Shown in pieces: positions 44,437 to 53,824 of a DNA stretch of 64,000 nucleotides. The position numbers were made by a program, and so were the translations under genes. The notes beneath the pieces were generated by a model. The model ran no database searches. It saw nothing but the letters and a program-made list of their open reading frames with translations, and had not been told where the DNA came from. Origin of the DNA: Rhizobiaceae bacterium (GTDB lineage Bacteria > Pseudomonadota > Alphaproteobacteria > Rhizobiales > Rhizobiaceae); contig JARGOX010000015.1 of NCBI GenBank assembly GCA_029233925.1, positions 98,520 to 162,519 on the forward strand, in the 5' to 3' direction. Numbering within the stretch: the stretch's first letter is position 1; every line of letters begins with the position of its first letter.

Positions 44437-45072
44437 ATGTTGAAGCATGCTCTTATTATGTCCATTCTTGTTATTGCCCCAACAACGTTTGCGGCAGCTG
44501 AGGATCCTGAAATGGGATTTTTCGTCACCAGTGTCGGTCCCGGTAACGGGGCTGACCTGGGCGGTCTCGAAGGGGCCGATGCCTTTTGCGACAAATTGGC
44601 GGTGGCCGCAGGCACGACGGGGAGAACCTGGCGTGCTTATCTGAGCAGCGAAGCCGATGGCAAGCGCGGCGAGTCGGCCCGTGACAGGATCGGTGATGGC
44701 CCCTGGTACAATGCCGCCGGCGAATTGATTGCCGTTGATGTCGACCAGCTCCACCTCAATCCAAATATCGTCAAGCGCACAGCGCTTGATGAAAACGGCA
44801 ATCGTGTCAAAGGGCGCGGTGATCAACCCAACGAACATGACCTTCTCACCGGCAGTATGGCAGATGGCACGGCCTATTTCCCCGATGACGCGGATCACAC
44901 CTGCAACAATTGGACCAGCAGCACTGAAGGCAGTGCACAGGTCGGGCACCATGATCGTCATGGTGGTGGCAATACGTCCTGGAATTCTGCGCATGCCTCA
45001 CGTGGCTGTAGCCCGGACGGTTTGAAGAGCACTGGCGGTGCAGGCCTGTTCATGTGTTTTGCTGCTGATTGA
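44437..45072 (+). CDS. Exported lectin-like protein of unknown function
   Basis: This 211-residue protein has a signal peptide ending near TFAAAE (about 21). The mature domain starts MGFFVTSVGPGNGADLGGLE and contains RTWRAYLSSEADG, ARDRIGDGPWYNAAGE, NEHDLLTGS, CNNWTSSTEGSAQVGHHDR and a final GGAGLFMCFAAD. Four cysteines are placed to form disulfides. The pattern recurs in exported bacterial proteins that resemble lectin or endostatin-like folds. I do not know a proven function. AGGAGG precedes the start. It is followed after 1 bp by an exported amidohydrolase gene and is divergent from a LytTR regulator. Confidence 0.7.
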   Translation: MLKHALIMSILVIAPTTFAAAEDPEMGFFVTSVGPGNGADLGGLEGADAFCDKLAVAAGTTGRTWRAYLSSEADGKRGESARDRIGDGPWYNAAGELIAVDVDQLHLNPNIVKRTALDENGNRVKGRGDQPNEHDLLTGSMADGTAYFPDDADHTCNNWTSSTEGSAQVGHHDRHGGGNTSWNSAHASRGCSPDGLKSTGGAGLFMCFAAD

Positions 45073-45073
45073 T

Positions 45074-45982
45074 ATGGCAGCCTCCAGACTGCTGCGCACC
45101 TGCCTGATTTCAGCACTGCTGGCAGGTGCCCCGCTGACTGCTGCTCTGCTGGCTGGGCCTGTGCTCACCAGCACAGCAATGGCGGATGATGCGGATGCGC
45201 CTATAGGCGATGCCATCCGCGACGTCCCCATTTTCGACGCCCATATGCACTACAAGGAACCGGCGTGGGGTCCCTACCCGCCTGAAACCGTAATTGAACT
45301 GATGAATAACAGCGGCGTTGCCATGGCGCTTGTCTCGTCAACACCCGATGAAGGCACGATTCAACTATTCGAATACGCGCCGGACAGGATCGTTCCCGAA
45401 TTACGCCCCTATCATGGCAATGCGGGATCGGGAAACTGGACGAAGGCGGCGGGCATGATGGATTATCTGCGCGACCGGCTGGCGCGCTACCCGCATGAGG
45501 GGCTGGGCGAGTTTCATGTTCATCGCATCGATCCTGAAGATCGCAGTTTCCTGGGTGAAATTGCCGCGCTGGCAGTGCAGCACGGTTTGCCCGTTCACGT
45601 TCATTCCGGCGCGGCACCCGTGGCATTGTTCTATGAACTGGAGCCCTCCCTGACAATCATATGGGCCCATGCGGGCATGTCGGAACCGCCCGATGTGGTG
45701 GATGACATGCTTTCGCGACACCCCAGCCTTTATGCCGATACCTCCTTCCGTGAGAACGAAATCCTGGGCAACTGGCAGCAATGGGAACCCGTTATCAAGC
45801 GGCACGCGGACAGGCTAATGGTGGGAACCGATACCTGGGTCAACAGCCAATGGGACCAATATGAAGAGCTCATAGCCAGCAACCGGCGCTGGCTGGCCAG
45901 GCTGCCGCGCGAGACCGCAGAAAAAATTGCCTACCGGAATGCGCAGCAATTGTTCGGACGGCAAATCAAACATCCTCATTGA
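45074..45982 (+). CDS. Exported amidohydrolase-family protein
   Basis: This 302-residue protein has a signal peptide (about 1-37, ending near STAMADD). It is an amidohydrolase-2-like TIM barrel: the HxH motif in IFDAHMHYKEP (about 60), a second His pair in LPVHVHSGAAP (about 175), IIWAHAGMSEPP (about 205) and the catalytic Asp in MVGTDTWVNSQW (about 255). This is a metal-dependent hydrolase or decarboxylase fold in the periplasm, an unusual location for the family. It starts two bases after the lectin-like gene, so the pair is one operon. The substrate is unknown. Confidence 0.82.
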   Translation: MAASRLLRTCLISALLAGAPLTAALLAGPVLTSTAMADDADAPIGDAIRDVPIFDAHMHYKEPAWGPYPPETVIELMNNSGVAMALVSSTPDEGTIQLFEYAPDRIVPELRPYHGNAGSGNWTKAAGMMDYLRDRLARYPHEGLGEFHVHRIDPEDRSFLGEIAALAVQHGLPVHVHSGAAPVALFYELEPSLTIIWAHAGMSEPPDVVDDMLSRHPSLYADTSFRENEILGNWQQWEPVIKRHADRLMVGTDTWVNSQWDQYEELIASNRRWLARLPRETAEKIAYRNAQQLFGRQIKHPH

Positions 45983-45983
45983 C

Positions 45984-46018
45984 GCGGTTTCCCCGACAAG
46001 AAACATCGGGAGAACCGC
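45984..46018 (+). terminator. Hairpin after the amidohydrolase gene
   Basis: GCGGTT-TC-CCCGA pairs with TCGGG-AG-AACCGC (a 2-by-2 internal loop), starting one base after the stop codon. No T tract follows, so it may be a processing or weak terminator structure. Confidence 0.45.
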
Positions 46019-46124
46019 AAAGTATGAGAGACACCGGACATCATTTATTGACCTGATCTGATTTATGAAGGATTCTGGCGGCAAACCAGCGGCCGGGGAC
46101 TTACCTTCGCCATCAGGAAAGATC

Positions 46125-47162
46125 ATGGTGACACTTCCCCTTGTATGGTTGATCGGTGTTTTGACGATCATTGCTGCCTATGCCCTGGCACAAAATGCAC
46201 GCCTGCCTGCGTCCGCGCGGTTTTTCCTCTGCAGTTTCCTGCTGTCTCTGGCAATGATCAGCCTGCTTCTGGGGCTCCGGCTTTCCTTCGACGCCGCCTG
46301 GGCCGCACGGGTGCAGCCTCTGGTCGCAGTGGTGATCGCCCCGCTGGCCTATCTGGGGCTATGTGCACTCACGCGTGATGTTGCCCCGACATGGCGGCAA
46401 ATCCTGCTGTGGAACGGCCTGCCCATCGTCTTGGTTCAATTGGTCATTCTGGCCGATATACCCATCTCGGCCGATGTGTTGGTGCTCCTGATCAACTGCG
46501 TTTATCTGGTGCGCATTGCTGGCCTTTTACGCTTTGATGCGGATGATTATGCCCATGTCGCACCTGACAAAGCTGGCGTTGTTCGGACGGCAATTTATGC
46601 CACGATCTGCTTGCTCGGAATGATGGTGGCCACAGATATCCTGATTGTCGCGGCCCTGCTGTTTTCAGGTGAGGCCTTTTTCCTGACGTTGCTGACCGGT
46701 GCCTCCGGGGTTTTTACAGCCTTTGTTTTTGTGGTGGCGCTGGTGGGTGTTCCAATGGTTCTGCGCAGTCCAAACCCGGTTGCAAACAGGGCAGAAGTCG
46801 TCACTGAACAGGACCGGTCACTGTTGACCAGGCTCGATTCCCTTATGAATGACAAACAGCTCTACAAGGACAGCAATCTGACCCTTGCCCGGGTGGCGCG
46901 GCGATTGTCGGTTCCTGCGCGTGATGTTTCTGGTGCAATAAACCGAACAACCGGTGAAAATTTTTCACGCTATATCAACGGCTTCCGCATTCGCCACGCA
47001 CAAGGCGCTCTGCAGGATACAGCTTTGCCAATTACCGGGGTGATGCTGGACGCCGGTTTTGTCAGTAAGTCCAGTTTCAACACCGAATTTCGCCGTATCG
47101 TCGGTCAAACCCCATCACAATTTCGCGCAGGACGGGCACAGTCCAAAAGCGCCCGCCCCTGA
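46125..47162 (+). CDS. Membrane-spanning AraC-family transcriptional regulator
   Basis: This 345-residue protein has about seven hydrophobic segments in residues 1-230 (first VTLPLVWLIGVLTIIAAYAL). A C-terminal AraC HTH domain (about 255-340) includes LTLARVARRLSVPARDVSGA and GVMLDAGFVSKSSFNTEFRR, with the usual GQTPSQFRA end. It would sense a membrane or extracytoplasmic signal and bind DNA directly. AGGAAAG precedes the ATG at 46125; the ATG at 46065 would add 20 residues without a ribosome site. It lies beyond the lectin/amidohydrolase pair, mirroring the LytTR membrane regulator on the other side. Confidence 0.87.
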   Translation: MVTLPLVWLIGVLTIIAAYALAQNARLPASARFFLCSFLLSLAMISLLLGLRLSFDAAWAARVQPLVAVVIAPLAYLGLCALTRDVAPTWRQILLWNGLPIVLVQLVILADIPISADVLVLLINCVYLVRIAGLLRFDADDYAHVAPDKAGVVRTAIYATICLLGMMVATDILIVAALLFSGEAFFLTLLTGASGVFTAFVFVVALVGVPMVLRSPNPVANRAEVVTEQDRSLLTRLDSLMNDKQLYKDSNLTLARVARRLSVPARDVSGAINRTTGENFSRYINGFRIRHAQGALQDTALPITGVMLDAGFVSKSSFNTEFRRIVGQTPSQFRAGRAQSKSARP

Positions 47163-47167
47163 TGTCG

Positions 47168-47704
47168 TCAGAGTTCGGAACAATCGGTGCGTGTTGTTCG
47201 CACACCGACGACATCTTCAAGGATTGAACTGCCGGGATTGAGTACAAATCCATGGCCTTCGCTCAAGCCGGTCTGGATAAGAATATCGGCCCTTGCATCA
47301 TCATCGTGACTGCTGACGCGATACATGTCGCTGACAACGTCATCGCCCTTGGCAAGAGCCTCGACGACGCGCCTGCTTTGCAAGACAAGGCGGACCTGTC
47401 GGGTTGAATGAACAGATATATCGCTACCACCAAAATCGCCTGCGACGAAGCGAACGGGAAAGGTCAGGCAATCCTGGCGGTCATCGCTGCGCAGGATCAC
47501 CTTGCCCTGTCCTGCCATGCCCCTGAGTTGCAGGAGTGAAGCCTGGCGCGGAGACTCGATGACAACAATCCCCAGGACCTGAGCCGGTATCGTCCTCCCA
47601 ACACGGGTTTGGACAGCAGCATCATGGGCATTGGCTGAAATCGAGAGAAATACAAATATGGCGATAAAGATATTACGGACTATGGATGTTTGGTCATGCG
47701 ACAT
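47168..47704 (-). CDS. Exported hypothetical protein
   Basis: This 178-residue protein has a signal peptide (about 1-26, cleavage near ANAHD). The mature part is beta-rich with two cysteines (DCLTF about 79 and DCSEL at the end) and no recognised domain. It is convergent with the AraC-type gene (5 bp apart). The C-terminal half contains LVLQSRRVVEALAKGDDVVS and ADILIQTGLSEGHGF. The function is unknown; coding status is supported by the signal peptide and by the lack of a competing frame. Confidence 0.6.
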   Translation of the reverse strand: MSHDQTSIVRNIFIAIFVFLSISANAHDAAVQTRVGRTIPAQVLGIVVIESPRQASLLQLRGMAGQGKVILRSDDRQDCLTFPVRFVAGDFGGSDISVHSTRQVRLVLQSRRVVEALAKGDDVVSDMYRVSSHDDDARADILIQTGLSEGHGFVLNPGSSILEDVVGVRTTRTDCSEL

Positions 47705-48053
47705 GGTGGGTTCCCCGAATGATGGTCAAATAGCACTGCGGCGGAATGCGGCAGCAGATGGCATCAAGGGATTTTTGCCCAGGAATGCGTCCGGAAACGG
47801 GTATCAGAACGTTCGAAATGGTCTTTCCGAACCTCGCGCTGCAAAGCTGTGTTGGCTGCAAAACAGGGGAGCACGGGTTCCAGGGCGTTCGGCACGCACT
47901 GGACTGGCTGCCAATTGCAACAATTTGCCGAGCCGGCTACTGTGCGACAGAAGAGCCCTATGCAGTCAAAAGATTGAATCAGGAAAATCCTGCAAATCAA
48001 TGGAAACAATATAAAACAGGCGATCTGGGGATCTCGCCAAGCCATTGATTTAT
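47705..48053. other. Intergenic region
   Basis: About 350 bases lie between the exported hypothetical protein and tRNA-Pro. The short ORFs here show no similarity I recognise. The hypothetical gene's promoter should be included. Confidence 0.4.
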
Positions 48054-48130
<77 letters not shown>

Positions 48131-48289
48131 ACCTGCCTAAAAGGCTTGGATTTCGTAGACTTTACACCTGACAGGCGCAAGCCCTTTTTTCGTCAATGGG
48201 CAAGAAAAGGAAATAAACCGCAATTGATGAGATGGATCGGCGCAGAAATCCCCGCCGGAAGCCCCAAGGGCGTTTTCCATTTGTTTCGG

Positions 48290-48475
48290 AATGCCGCCGT
48301 TGAAACGTTCTTCAAGACAATCATAACCGAGCGGACATGCCTGCGGTCATGTGAAACGTTCAGGCAAGTGGGAGATGGCAATCTTAGAATACATAAATGG
48401 CTTCCATAATCCGCATAGACAACACGCAACATTGGGTTGGAAAAGCCGAGTCGCTTTCGAACGCAAGGTCACTCA
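48290..48475 (+). pseudogene. IS3-family transposase (OrfB) C-terminal remnant, frameshifted
   Basis: Two adjacent frames encode the conserved end of an IS3-type integrase. NAAVETFFKTI is read in one frame from 48290, and after about 48360 AILEYINGFHNPHRQHATLG with WKSRVAFERKV is read in another. The shift and the loss of the upstream DDE core show a dead fragment. No intact inverted repeats were found. The rest of the 48131-48580 spacer holds nothing else recognisable. Confidence 0.8.
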
Positions 48476-48580
48476 AGGAGCAACAGGAGTGGCACGTAAG
48501 CGCCACAGGTCCAAGGATGACGTAACAAGGAGCGGGCAGCCTAACCGGGACCCTCCGGGCCCTGCTTCAGACCCGCTGCG

Positions 48581-49243
48581 TCAGCGCAGAGGCACCAAGT
48601 TGCCAGCGACCCCGTCAACAAAAAGCGCCATGTTGCCGGCCCGTTTGGGCAAGACACCGGAGACCGGCTTGATTGTGAACGTCAGTTTTGCCCCGTCCCT
48701 CAAGGCTGTCAGCAGTTGCACGACAATCGGGTCCTCGCCCTCCACGCCGGAAATTGCAATGGCCGCATTGGGTGGGACAGCCTTGTAGCTGTCCGGTTCA
48801 TCGCCCTGCCAAAGGGCTACAAAGGCTTCAAGATCCATATAGCCGGCGCTTCGCACCGGGCTGTCCGTAAAATAATAGACCGTGGGCGCCAGACCATCCA
48901 TCGTCATGGATTGCACCTGCGTTTTGGCATCCGTAACTGAATTGAATGCGCCGGCTGGCAAGACGAAAAGATAGGAGGGCTCCACAAGTGGCATCTGTGG
49001 CTGTGCATCCTTGCCAGTCAGGACCTCTCCGGTCTTGCGGACGCCCTTCTCGATGGCGTCGCCGGTTTTTTCCACACCCTCGCCGATGAATTCGGTGGTG
49101 TTTTCCGCGCCCTTCTGGATGACCTTGCCGGTTTTTTCCACCGCCTTGCCGACATTCTTCAAAACACCCGCATGGGACATGTTTGCAGCGCTCAGCAGCA
49201 GCAACAGGATCGCGAGGGGGCGCAATATTTGACGGAACAGCAT
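48581..49243 (-). CDS. Exported protein with amphipathic helical repeats
   Basis: This 220-residue protein has a signal peptide (about 1-25, ending near MSHAG). A stretch of near 11-residue repeats with the pattern VEKTGKVIQKG follows, then GVEKTGDAIEKG and GVRKTGEVLTG (about 30-75), forming amphipathic helices. The C-terminal domain (about 85-220) is beta-rich with no recognised family (PSYLFVLPAGAFNSV, LEAFVALWQGDEPDS). The start at 49243 has AAGGA upstream. Envelope or outer-membrane association is likely; the function is unknown. Confidence 0.65.
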   Translation of the reverse strand: MLFRQILRPLAILLLLLSAANMSHAGVLKNVGKAVEKTGKVIQKGAENTTEFIGEGVEKTGDAIEKGVRKTGEVLTGKDAQPQMPLVEPSYLFVLPAGAFNSVTDAKTQVQSMTMDGLAPTVYYFTDSPVRSAGYMDLEAFVALWQGDEPDSYKAVPPNAAIAISGVEGEDPIVVQLLTALRDGAKLTFTIKPVSGVLPKRAGNMALFVDGVAGNLVPLR

Positions 49244-49548
49244 GACAGAATCCTTACAATCAACGTTACCGAAATGATTTTCCAAAGGGATCATAGCGGT
49301 GAAACAACCGACAGGCCACCTTTTGAATCCTTCACCTCTGCCGGTTTTTTAACAGGTTTTCGCAATTCCCCTGCGGCCCTGGTTATCCTTGTGTTGGCAT
49401 TGTATGGTAATTGCCATAATTCAGACAAAGTAACCCGTGATGCACGGACCAACAATTGGCAGCGATTTTCGCCGTCGCGCAAATTCCGGGCAATAAACGG
49501 GCCTGCAATCCAATCATCCGTCCAGCAAATTCATGGAATTCGATAATA
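49244..49548. other. Divergent intergenic region
   Basis: About 305 bases lie between the leftward helical-repeat protein and the rightward lysozyme-like gene, and should hold promoters for both. No palindrome or conserved RNA was recognised. Confidence 0.4.
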
Positions 49549-50127
49549 ATGTTCAAATCAACCACCGGCCTGTTGTTCGCCGCTGCTTTCCTTGCCACCT
49601 GCACTATCTCGCAAGCCGGTAATACTGTCCCTGTTCCAAAACCTTCCCCGATAACAGTCACTCAAAAATCCCCCGTGCGCTTTGATCAGTTGCCCGGTTA
49701 CACGAAGGCGCAGACACAGGTTGCCAACCGGATCGCCGCGCGCTTTGCCAAGGCCGGATACGGCCGCCCGCAGCAGATTGCCGCTGTATCGGTCGCCATC
49801 CGTGAATCGACACTGAATCCGAAGGCCCATAACCGCGGCTGCAATTGTTTCGGGCTTTTTCAGATGAACCGCAGCCGAGGCCTGGGCACCGGCCATAGTA
49901 TTTCCAACCTCACCACGACCGATTACAATATTTCCCTGATCATCAAAGAGGCCAAACGCTTTAACAGTTTCGCAGCGGCAAAAAACGTTAACGAAGCGAT
50001 CAAGGCCTTTGTTCGCAATGTGACACGCCCCGGCAACAAGGCCCGTGTTGTCAATGCCACCGTGAAAACGGCAAAAAAAGTCCAGAAGTCTGCCAATCAG
50101 CGCAGAGTCGCATCTATCATCGACTGA
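49549..50127 (+). CDS. Exported lysozyme-like / transglycosylase SLT-domain protein
   Basis: This 192-residue protein has a signal peptide (cleavage near ISQAG, about 24). The SLT/lysozyme-like domain has the catalytic-Glu motif AAVSVAIRESTLNPKA (about 83-98), followed by NCFGLFQMNRSRGLG. This is the ES...GLFQ pattern of lytic transglycosylases. A basic tail (KTAKKVQKSANQRR) could bind peptidoglycan or anionic polymer. It would cleave peptidoglycan glycan strands in the periplasm. It is smaller than housekeeping Slt enzymes. The ATG is preceded by a modest GGAA. Confidence 0.78.
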   Translation: MFKSTTGLLFAAAFLATCTISQAGNTVPVPKPSPITVTQKSPVRFDQLPGYTKAQTQVANRIAARFAKAGYGRPQQIAAVSVAIRESTLNPKAHNRGCNCFGLFQMNRSRGLGTGHSISNLTTTDYNISLIIKEAKRFNSFAAAKNVNEAIKAFVRNVTRPGNKARVVNATVKTAKKVQKSANQRRVASIID

Positions 50128-50308
50128 TTGGTGCAGTGAATCTGTCCAGCGTCGGGCCAAAAACCTGTGCAGGTCCAATCCCTGTTTCAGATGCATCAGC
50201 ATGATTACCGGGGCTCGTGCTGACAGCTGGTTCAAAAAGACATAATTTTGCAGTAGATTGCACGTAGCAATAGGCTCCGGAACATCCGCATTCGAGGAAT
50301 GGTGAAAC

Positions 50309-50818
50309 ATGCTGCGACTATTGGTCGATTTTCTTTCAGGCATCATCAGCGTGATGGCTGCAATCAGTATCATCGGCGGAGCAGTGGCAGGCTATCTCCA
50401 GGCACCGGTTTTGGAGGTGGAGCCCTGGATTGGTGGCATCATCGGCTTTGCTGCCGGCTTTCTCGCTGCGTCGCTCGGCGGCGGGCTCTTTGCCTGCTTC
50501 ATCCTGATAGAAAACCATCTGCGCGTTCTGGCCGACACACGGTTTGATGAATTGCACAAACCACGACTTGCCCAGCAGATGCCTGACAAGGTTGTGCCAG
50601 CCGGGGAAACAAAGGAACTTCACGAGCCGACACCGGAAGAATTGGCAATTGAACGGGCTGAACGCGTGGCGGACTATGCCAGACAATACCGTGCCCCGAC
50701 ATTTGAGCCGGCAAACACGCAAACGGCTACGCCTTCGGAAGTGAAACCGTCGACTGAGAAAGCCAAGGCACCGTCAAAAGCCAAAAAAGCCAGCAAGTCG
50801 GATAAAGCGGATTCTTAA
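50309..50818 (+). CDS. Small membrane protein with charged C-terminal tail
   Basis: This 169-residue protein has two membrane segments (about 4-30 and 38-66, glycine-rich GGIIGFAAGFLAASLGGG). A helical charged region (EPTPEELAIERAERVADYAR) and a Lys/Ala/Ser-rich tail (about 140-169) follow. No family is recognised. The tail is probably cytoplasmic and disordered. It stands between the lysozyme-like gene and a convergent GyrI-like gene. Confidence 0.65.
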   Translation: MLRLLVDFLSGIISVMAAISIIGGAVAGYLQAPVLEVEPWIGGIIGFAAGFLAASLGGGLFACFILIENHLRVLADTRFDELHKPRLAQQMPDKVVPAGETKELHEPTPEELAIERAERVADYARQYRAPTFEPANTQTATPSEVKPSTEKAKAPSKAKKASKSDKADS

Positions 50819-50902
50819 CAATGTGCCGGAGGATTGATCAGGAGGCACCGGTCGGCAATATTGGCGAGAAGTCGTATACTATGAGGCGTTGGATCGCAGT
50901 CT

Positions 50903-51526
50903 CTACGCCCGTCGCACGGGCTGCCGTAGAATGGTCTTGAGCTTCTCCGGGGCCGTCTTGCGCGGGTCACTCAGGTAAATTTCGTGATGGTGGCCGGTTT
51001 CCACCAGGCCATTTTCCGGAATATATTCCTCGTGCAGCGCCTTCAGAACCGGCCCCTCATCGCTATAGGGACCGATATGCAGAATCTGAACCGCCAGGCC
51101 TTCCGTGTAGGTTTCGAGACGCAAATCATCCAGGCCGGGAAGATCACCTGATCGGGCAATCGCCTGCCTGACCTCATCAACATGCTCAGGCAGGATCCAG
51201 TCCGGTTGCATGATCATGACCGTCCACTGCCATTGCGCCTTGTCGCCCGTGATGAAGACATTCATGTCATCCGCCCACCAAAGCGCCTCCAGAGGCGGCA
51301 CGACATAATCCTTCCCCAGTTCCCTCTTTGACAGAAATTTCAACTTGTAGGCGGCGGGATAAAGAACTGCCAACGCCCGCGCATATTGGCCTGCACTTTC
51401 TGCATCCGGTGTCCCCTTTCCATCCATCATCAAGAATGACATGGCGGGGACGTCCACCTGAACAAATGCTTTGGCAGACGGCGCATAAAGCGCCTTCAGG
51501 GTTTTCTTGAAATCAATCTTGTCCAT
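50903..51526 (-). CDS. GyrI-like small-molecule-binding domain protein
   Basis: This 207-residue protein matches the stand-alone GyrI-like family. It starts MDKIDFKKTLKALYAPSAKA, has FLMMDGKGTP and LKFLSKRELGKDYVVPPLEALWW in the first half, and ILHIGPYSDEGPVLKALHEE with a terminal HHEIYLSDPRK in the second. The conserved Glu and aromatic residues line a ligand pocket. A DNA-binding domain is absent. The start at 51526 fits the family. It is divergently placed from nothing useful; the MerR gene upstream is on the same strand but 78 bp away. Confidence 0.85.
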   Translation of the reverse strand: MDKIDFKKTLKALYAPSAKAFVQVDVPAMSFLMMDGKGTPDAESAGQYARALAVLYPAAYKLKFLSKRELGKDYVVPPLEALWWADDMNVFITGDKAQWQWTVMIMQPDWILPEHVDEVRQAIARSGDLPGLDDLRLETYTEGLAVQILHIGPYSDEGPVLKALHEEYIPENGLVETGHHHEIYLSDPRKTAPEKLKTILRQPVRRA

Positions 51527-51604
51527 GCTTGCCCCCGGAAGAATGATCAATCCCGGCAGCAAACAGGCAATCGCACTGCTGCCATTACCGGAAAAGAATG
51601 CGTT

Positions 51605-52183
51605 CTATCTGACCTGGTCCAGCAGCCGCTTGCATTCAAGCAGGTCATAGAGCGCCTCCTGCAAAAGCCCCCGGTTGTCCTGCGACAGGCTGCCCCCGGC
51701 AGATGCATCGCCCGCCTGTTCTTCAGAACCCGTGGCACCAAAGCCAAACAGCCGACGGCCGGCCGGCGCTTTCGCATGGCCAACCATCTGGTCATCATCG
51801 AAAGGCGCATCATCGCCGGAGGTGGATTTTTGCGCATGGGTTGCTGCTGGTTTTGCGGGCGGCTCGGTCTTTGCGAATGATGCGAGTGCTTCGGTTGCCG
51901 TTACTTCACCGGAACCAATGGCAACTGCAAAACGGGGACCGTTGAGTTTCAGCAGTTTCTGCACGCCCTTGATCGTATAGCCCTGATCATAAAGCAGATG
52001 GCGGATCCCCTTGAGCAGGTCAATATCGTCGGGGCGATAATAACGGCGTCCGCCGCCACGTTTCATCGGTTTTATCTGATTGAAACGGGTCTCCCAGAAA
52101 CGCAGCACGTGCTGCGGCAAATCCAGATCATCCGCCACTTCACTGATCGTACGAAATGCATCCGGGCTTTTGTCCATTGTCAT
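51605..52183 (-). CDS. MerR-family transcriptional regulator
   Basis: This 192-residue regulator has an N-terminal MerR winged helix (about 12-75): [34 protein letters not shown] and [12 protein letters not shown]. The rest is low-complexity and Ala/Pro-rich with a terminal helix ([19 protein letters not shown]). This form follows ihfA in many Rhizobiales. No metal-binding cysteines are present; the ligand and targets are unknown. The ATG at 52183 has GGGA upstream; a second ATG at 52177 is possible. Confidence 0.9.
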   Translation of the reverse strand: MTMDKSPDAFRTISEVADDLDLPQHVLRFWETRFNQIKPMKRGGGRRYYRPDDIDLLKGIRHLLYDQGYTIKGVQKLLKLNGPRFAVAIGSGEVTATEALASFAKTEPPAKPAATHAQKSTSGDDAPFDDDQMVGHAKAPAGRRLFGFGATGSEEQAGDASAGGSLSQDNRGLLQEALYDLLECKRLLDQVR

Positions 52184-52385
52184 TCAATCCCGCAATTTGT
52201 GACCTTGCCACTGTTCCATTCTGCACCAGAGCCTTCACGCCTTGATGCCCATATGAAGCGAGGGCTGGCCTGATTACCCTCTATGATCCCCGTCAACAAC
52301 AGGATCATTTTGAGTCGCCATTGCACTGCTTCTGCAGAAAACTTGCAAGCCGGATCGTGGCAGAAATTGGATGCGTACAGAACTA

Positions 52386-52700
52386 TTAGGATTTTTTGCG
52401 CTTTATATGCGCATCAAGAACACGTTCTTTAAGAACATTCGAAGCCTTGAAGGTCATGACACGCCGCGGAGAAATCGGTACTTCCTCACCCGTTTTGGGG
52501 TTGCGACCGATCCGCTCGTTCTTGTCGCGAATTTGAAAGGTTGCAAAGGAGGAGAGTTTCACACTTTCGCCCTGGACGATGGCGTTGCATATTTCATCAA
52601 TCACCATTTCAACCAATGAAGCAGATTCTGTTCGCGAAAGACCAACCTTGCGGAAAACTGCTTCCGCCAAATCTGCTCTGGTGATCGTTTTATCGCCCAT
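52386..52700 (-). CDS. ihfA: Integration host factor subunit alpha
   Basis: This 104-residue DNA-bending protein of the HU/IHF family has [20 protein letters not shown] at the start, [20 protein letters not shown] in the beta-arm base, and the diagnostic [20 protein letters not shown] with the intercalating Pro at the arm tip. It forms the heterodimer with IhfB. It is followed by MerR and preceded by fabH on the same strand, the usual alphaproteobacterial order. Confidence 0.97.
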   Translation of the reverse strand: MGDKTITRADLAEAVFRKVGLSRTESASLVEMVIDEICNAIVQGESVKLSSFATFQIRDKNERIGRNPKTGEEVPISPRRVMTFKASNVLKERVLDAHIKRKKS

Positions 52701-52846
52701 CGACTGACAACCATCCCTTTATTTTCAATTTTCAGGTATCCTCGACCAAGTAAACAGTATTGCCCTTAGGCGAGCCGGTCAAGCCGAGATTATGCTGCAG
52801 TGCGACTATAACCATATGAAAGACATCCGTCTTTTCATCGGCATGC

Positions 52847-53824
52847 CTACCAGCGGATCATCACCGCTCCCCAGGTGAACCCGCCACCCATTGCTTCAAG
52901 AAGGACAATATCATTGTCCTTGATGCGCCCCGCGTCCAGAGCATCGACAAGCGCAAGCGGAATGGATGCAGCCGATGTATTGCCGTACCGATCGACTGTG
53001 ATGACCACTTTTTCCGGATCAATCCCCAGTTTTCGTGCCGACGCATCAATGATGCGTTTGTTGGCCTGATGGGGTACAAACCAGTCGATATCATCGGCAT
53101 CCATTCCAGTCGCTTCGAATACGGATTCGATAACATCCGTGATCATTCCGACGGCATGTTTGAAGACTTCCCGTCCCTGCATTCGCAACAGGCCAACTGT
53201 CTGGGTCGATGATGGTCCGCCATCCACATAGAGCTTTTCCTTGTGTTGACCGTCGGAACGCAGCTTTGAAGCGAGAATGCCCCGATCGGCATAGGTCCCG
53301 GCCGATTCCACCGCTTCCAGAATTACAGCGCCGGCGCCGTCACCAAACAGCACGCAGGTGGATCGGTCATTCCAATCAAGAATTCTGGAGAACGTTTCAG
53401 CACCAATGACAAGGGCGCGTTTGGCAAGACCCGATTGCAGATAGGCATCTGCAGTCGTCAAGGCAAAGACGAAACCGCTACACACGGCCTGAACATCAAA
53501 AGCCGCACCATGGTGCATGCCAAGCCGGTTTTGAATATCAACCGCAGCAGCTGGAAACGTATTGTCCGGTGTGGATGTCGCGACAATAATCAGATCAATA
53601 TCCGCCGCTGTCAGCCCTGCCTTGTCGAGCGCCGCCCGGGCAGCCCCTTCACCCAGCGAACAGGTCGTTTCCCCATCACCTGCTATGTATCGCTGGCGAA
53701 TACCTGTGCGCTGAACGATCCAATCATCGGTGGTTGCAACAACGCCTTCCAGTTCCTGATTGGTTACGACACGCTTTGGCAAGCAGGAACCATAACCACA
53801 AACGACAGATCGAATCATACTCAT
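52847..53824 (-). CDS. fabH: 3-oxoacyl-[acyl-carrier-protein] synthase III
   Basis: This 325-residue condensing enzyme starts fatty-acid synthesis from acetyl-CoA and malonyl-ACP. The catalytic triad is visible: Cys in [12 protein letters not shown] (about 115), His in [11 protein letters not shown] (about 252) and Asn in [13 protein letters not shown] (about 282). The start overlaps the plsX stop by 4 bp, so translation is coupled. The plsX-fabH-ihfA-merR order links membrane lipid synthesis with a nucleoid protein, as in other alphaproteobacteria. Confidence 0.97.
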   Translation of the reverse strand: MSMIRSVVCGYGSCLPKRVVTNQELEGVVATTDDWIVQRTGIRQRYIAGDGETTCSLGEGAARAALDKAGLTAADIDLIIVATSTPDNTFPAAAVDIQNRLGMHHGAAFDVQAVCSGFVFALTTADAYLQSGLAKRALVIGAETFSRILDWNDRSTCVLFGDGAGAVILEAVESAGTYADRGILASKLRSDGQHKEKLYVDGGPSSTQTVGLLRMQGREVFKHAVGMITDVIESVFEATGMDADDIDWFVPHQANKRIIDASARKLGIDPEKVVITVDRYGNTSAASIPLALVDALDAGRIKDNDIVLLEAMGGGFTWGAVMIRW

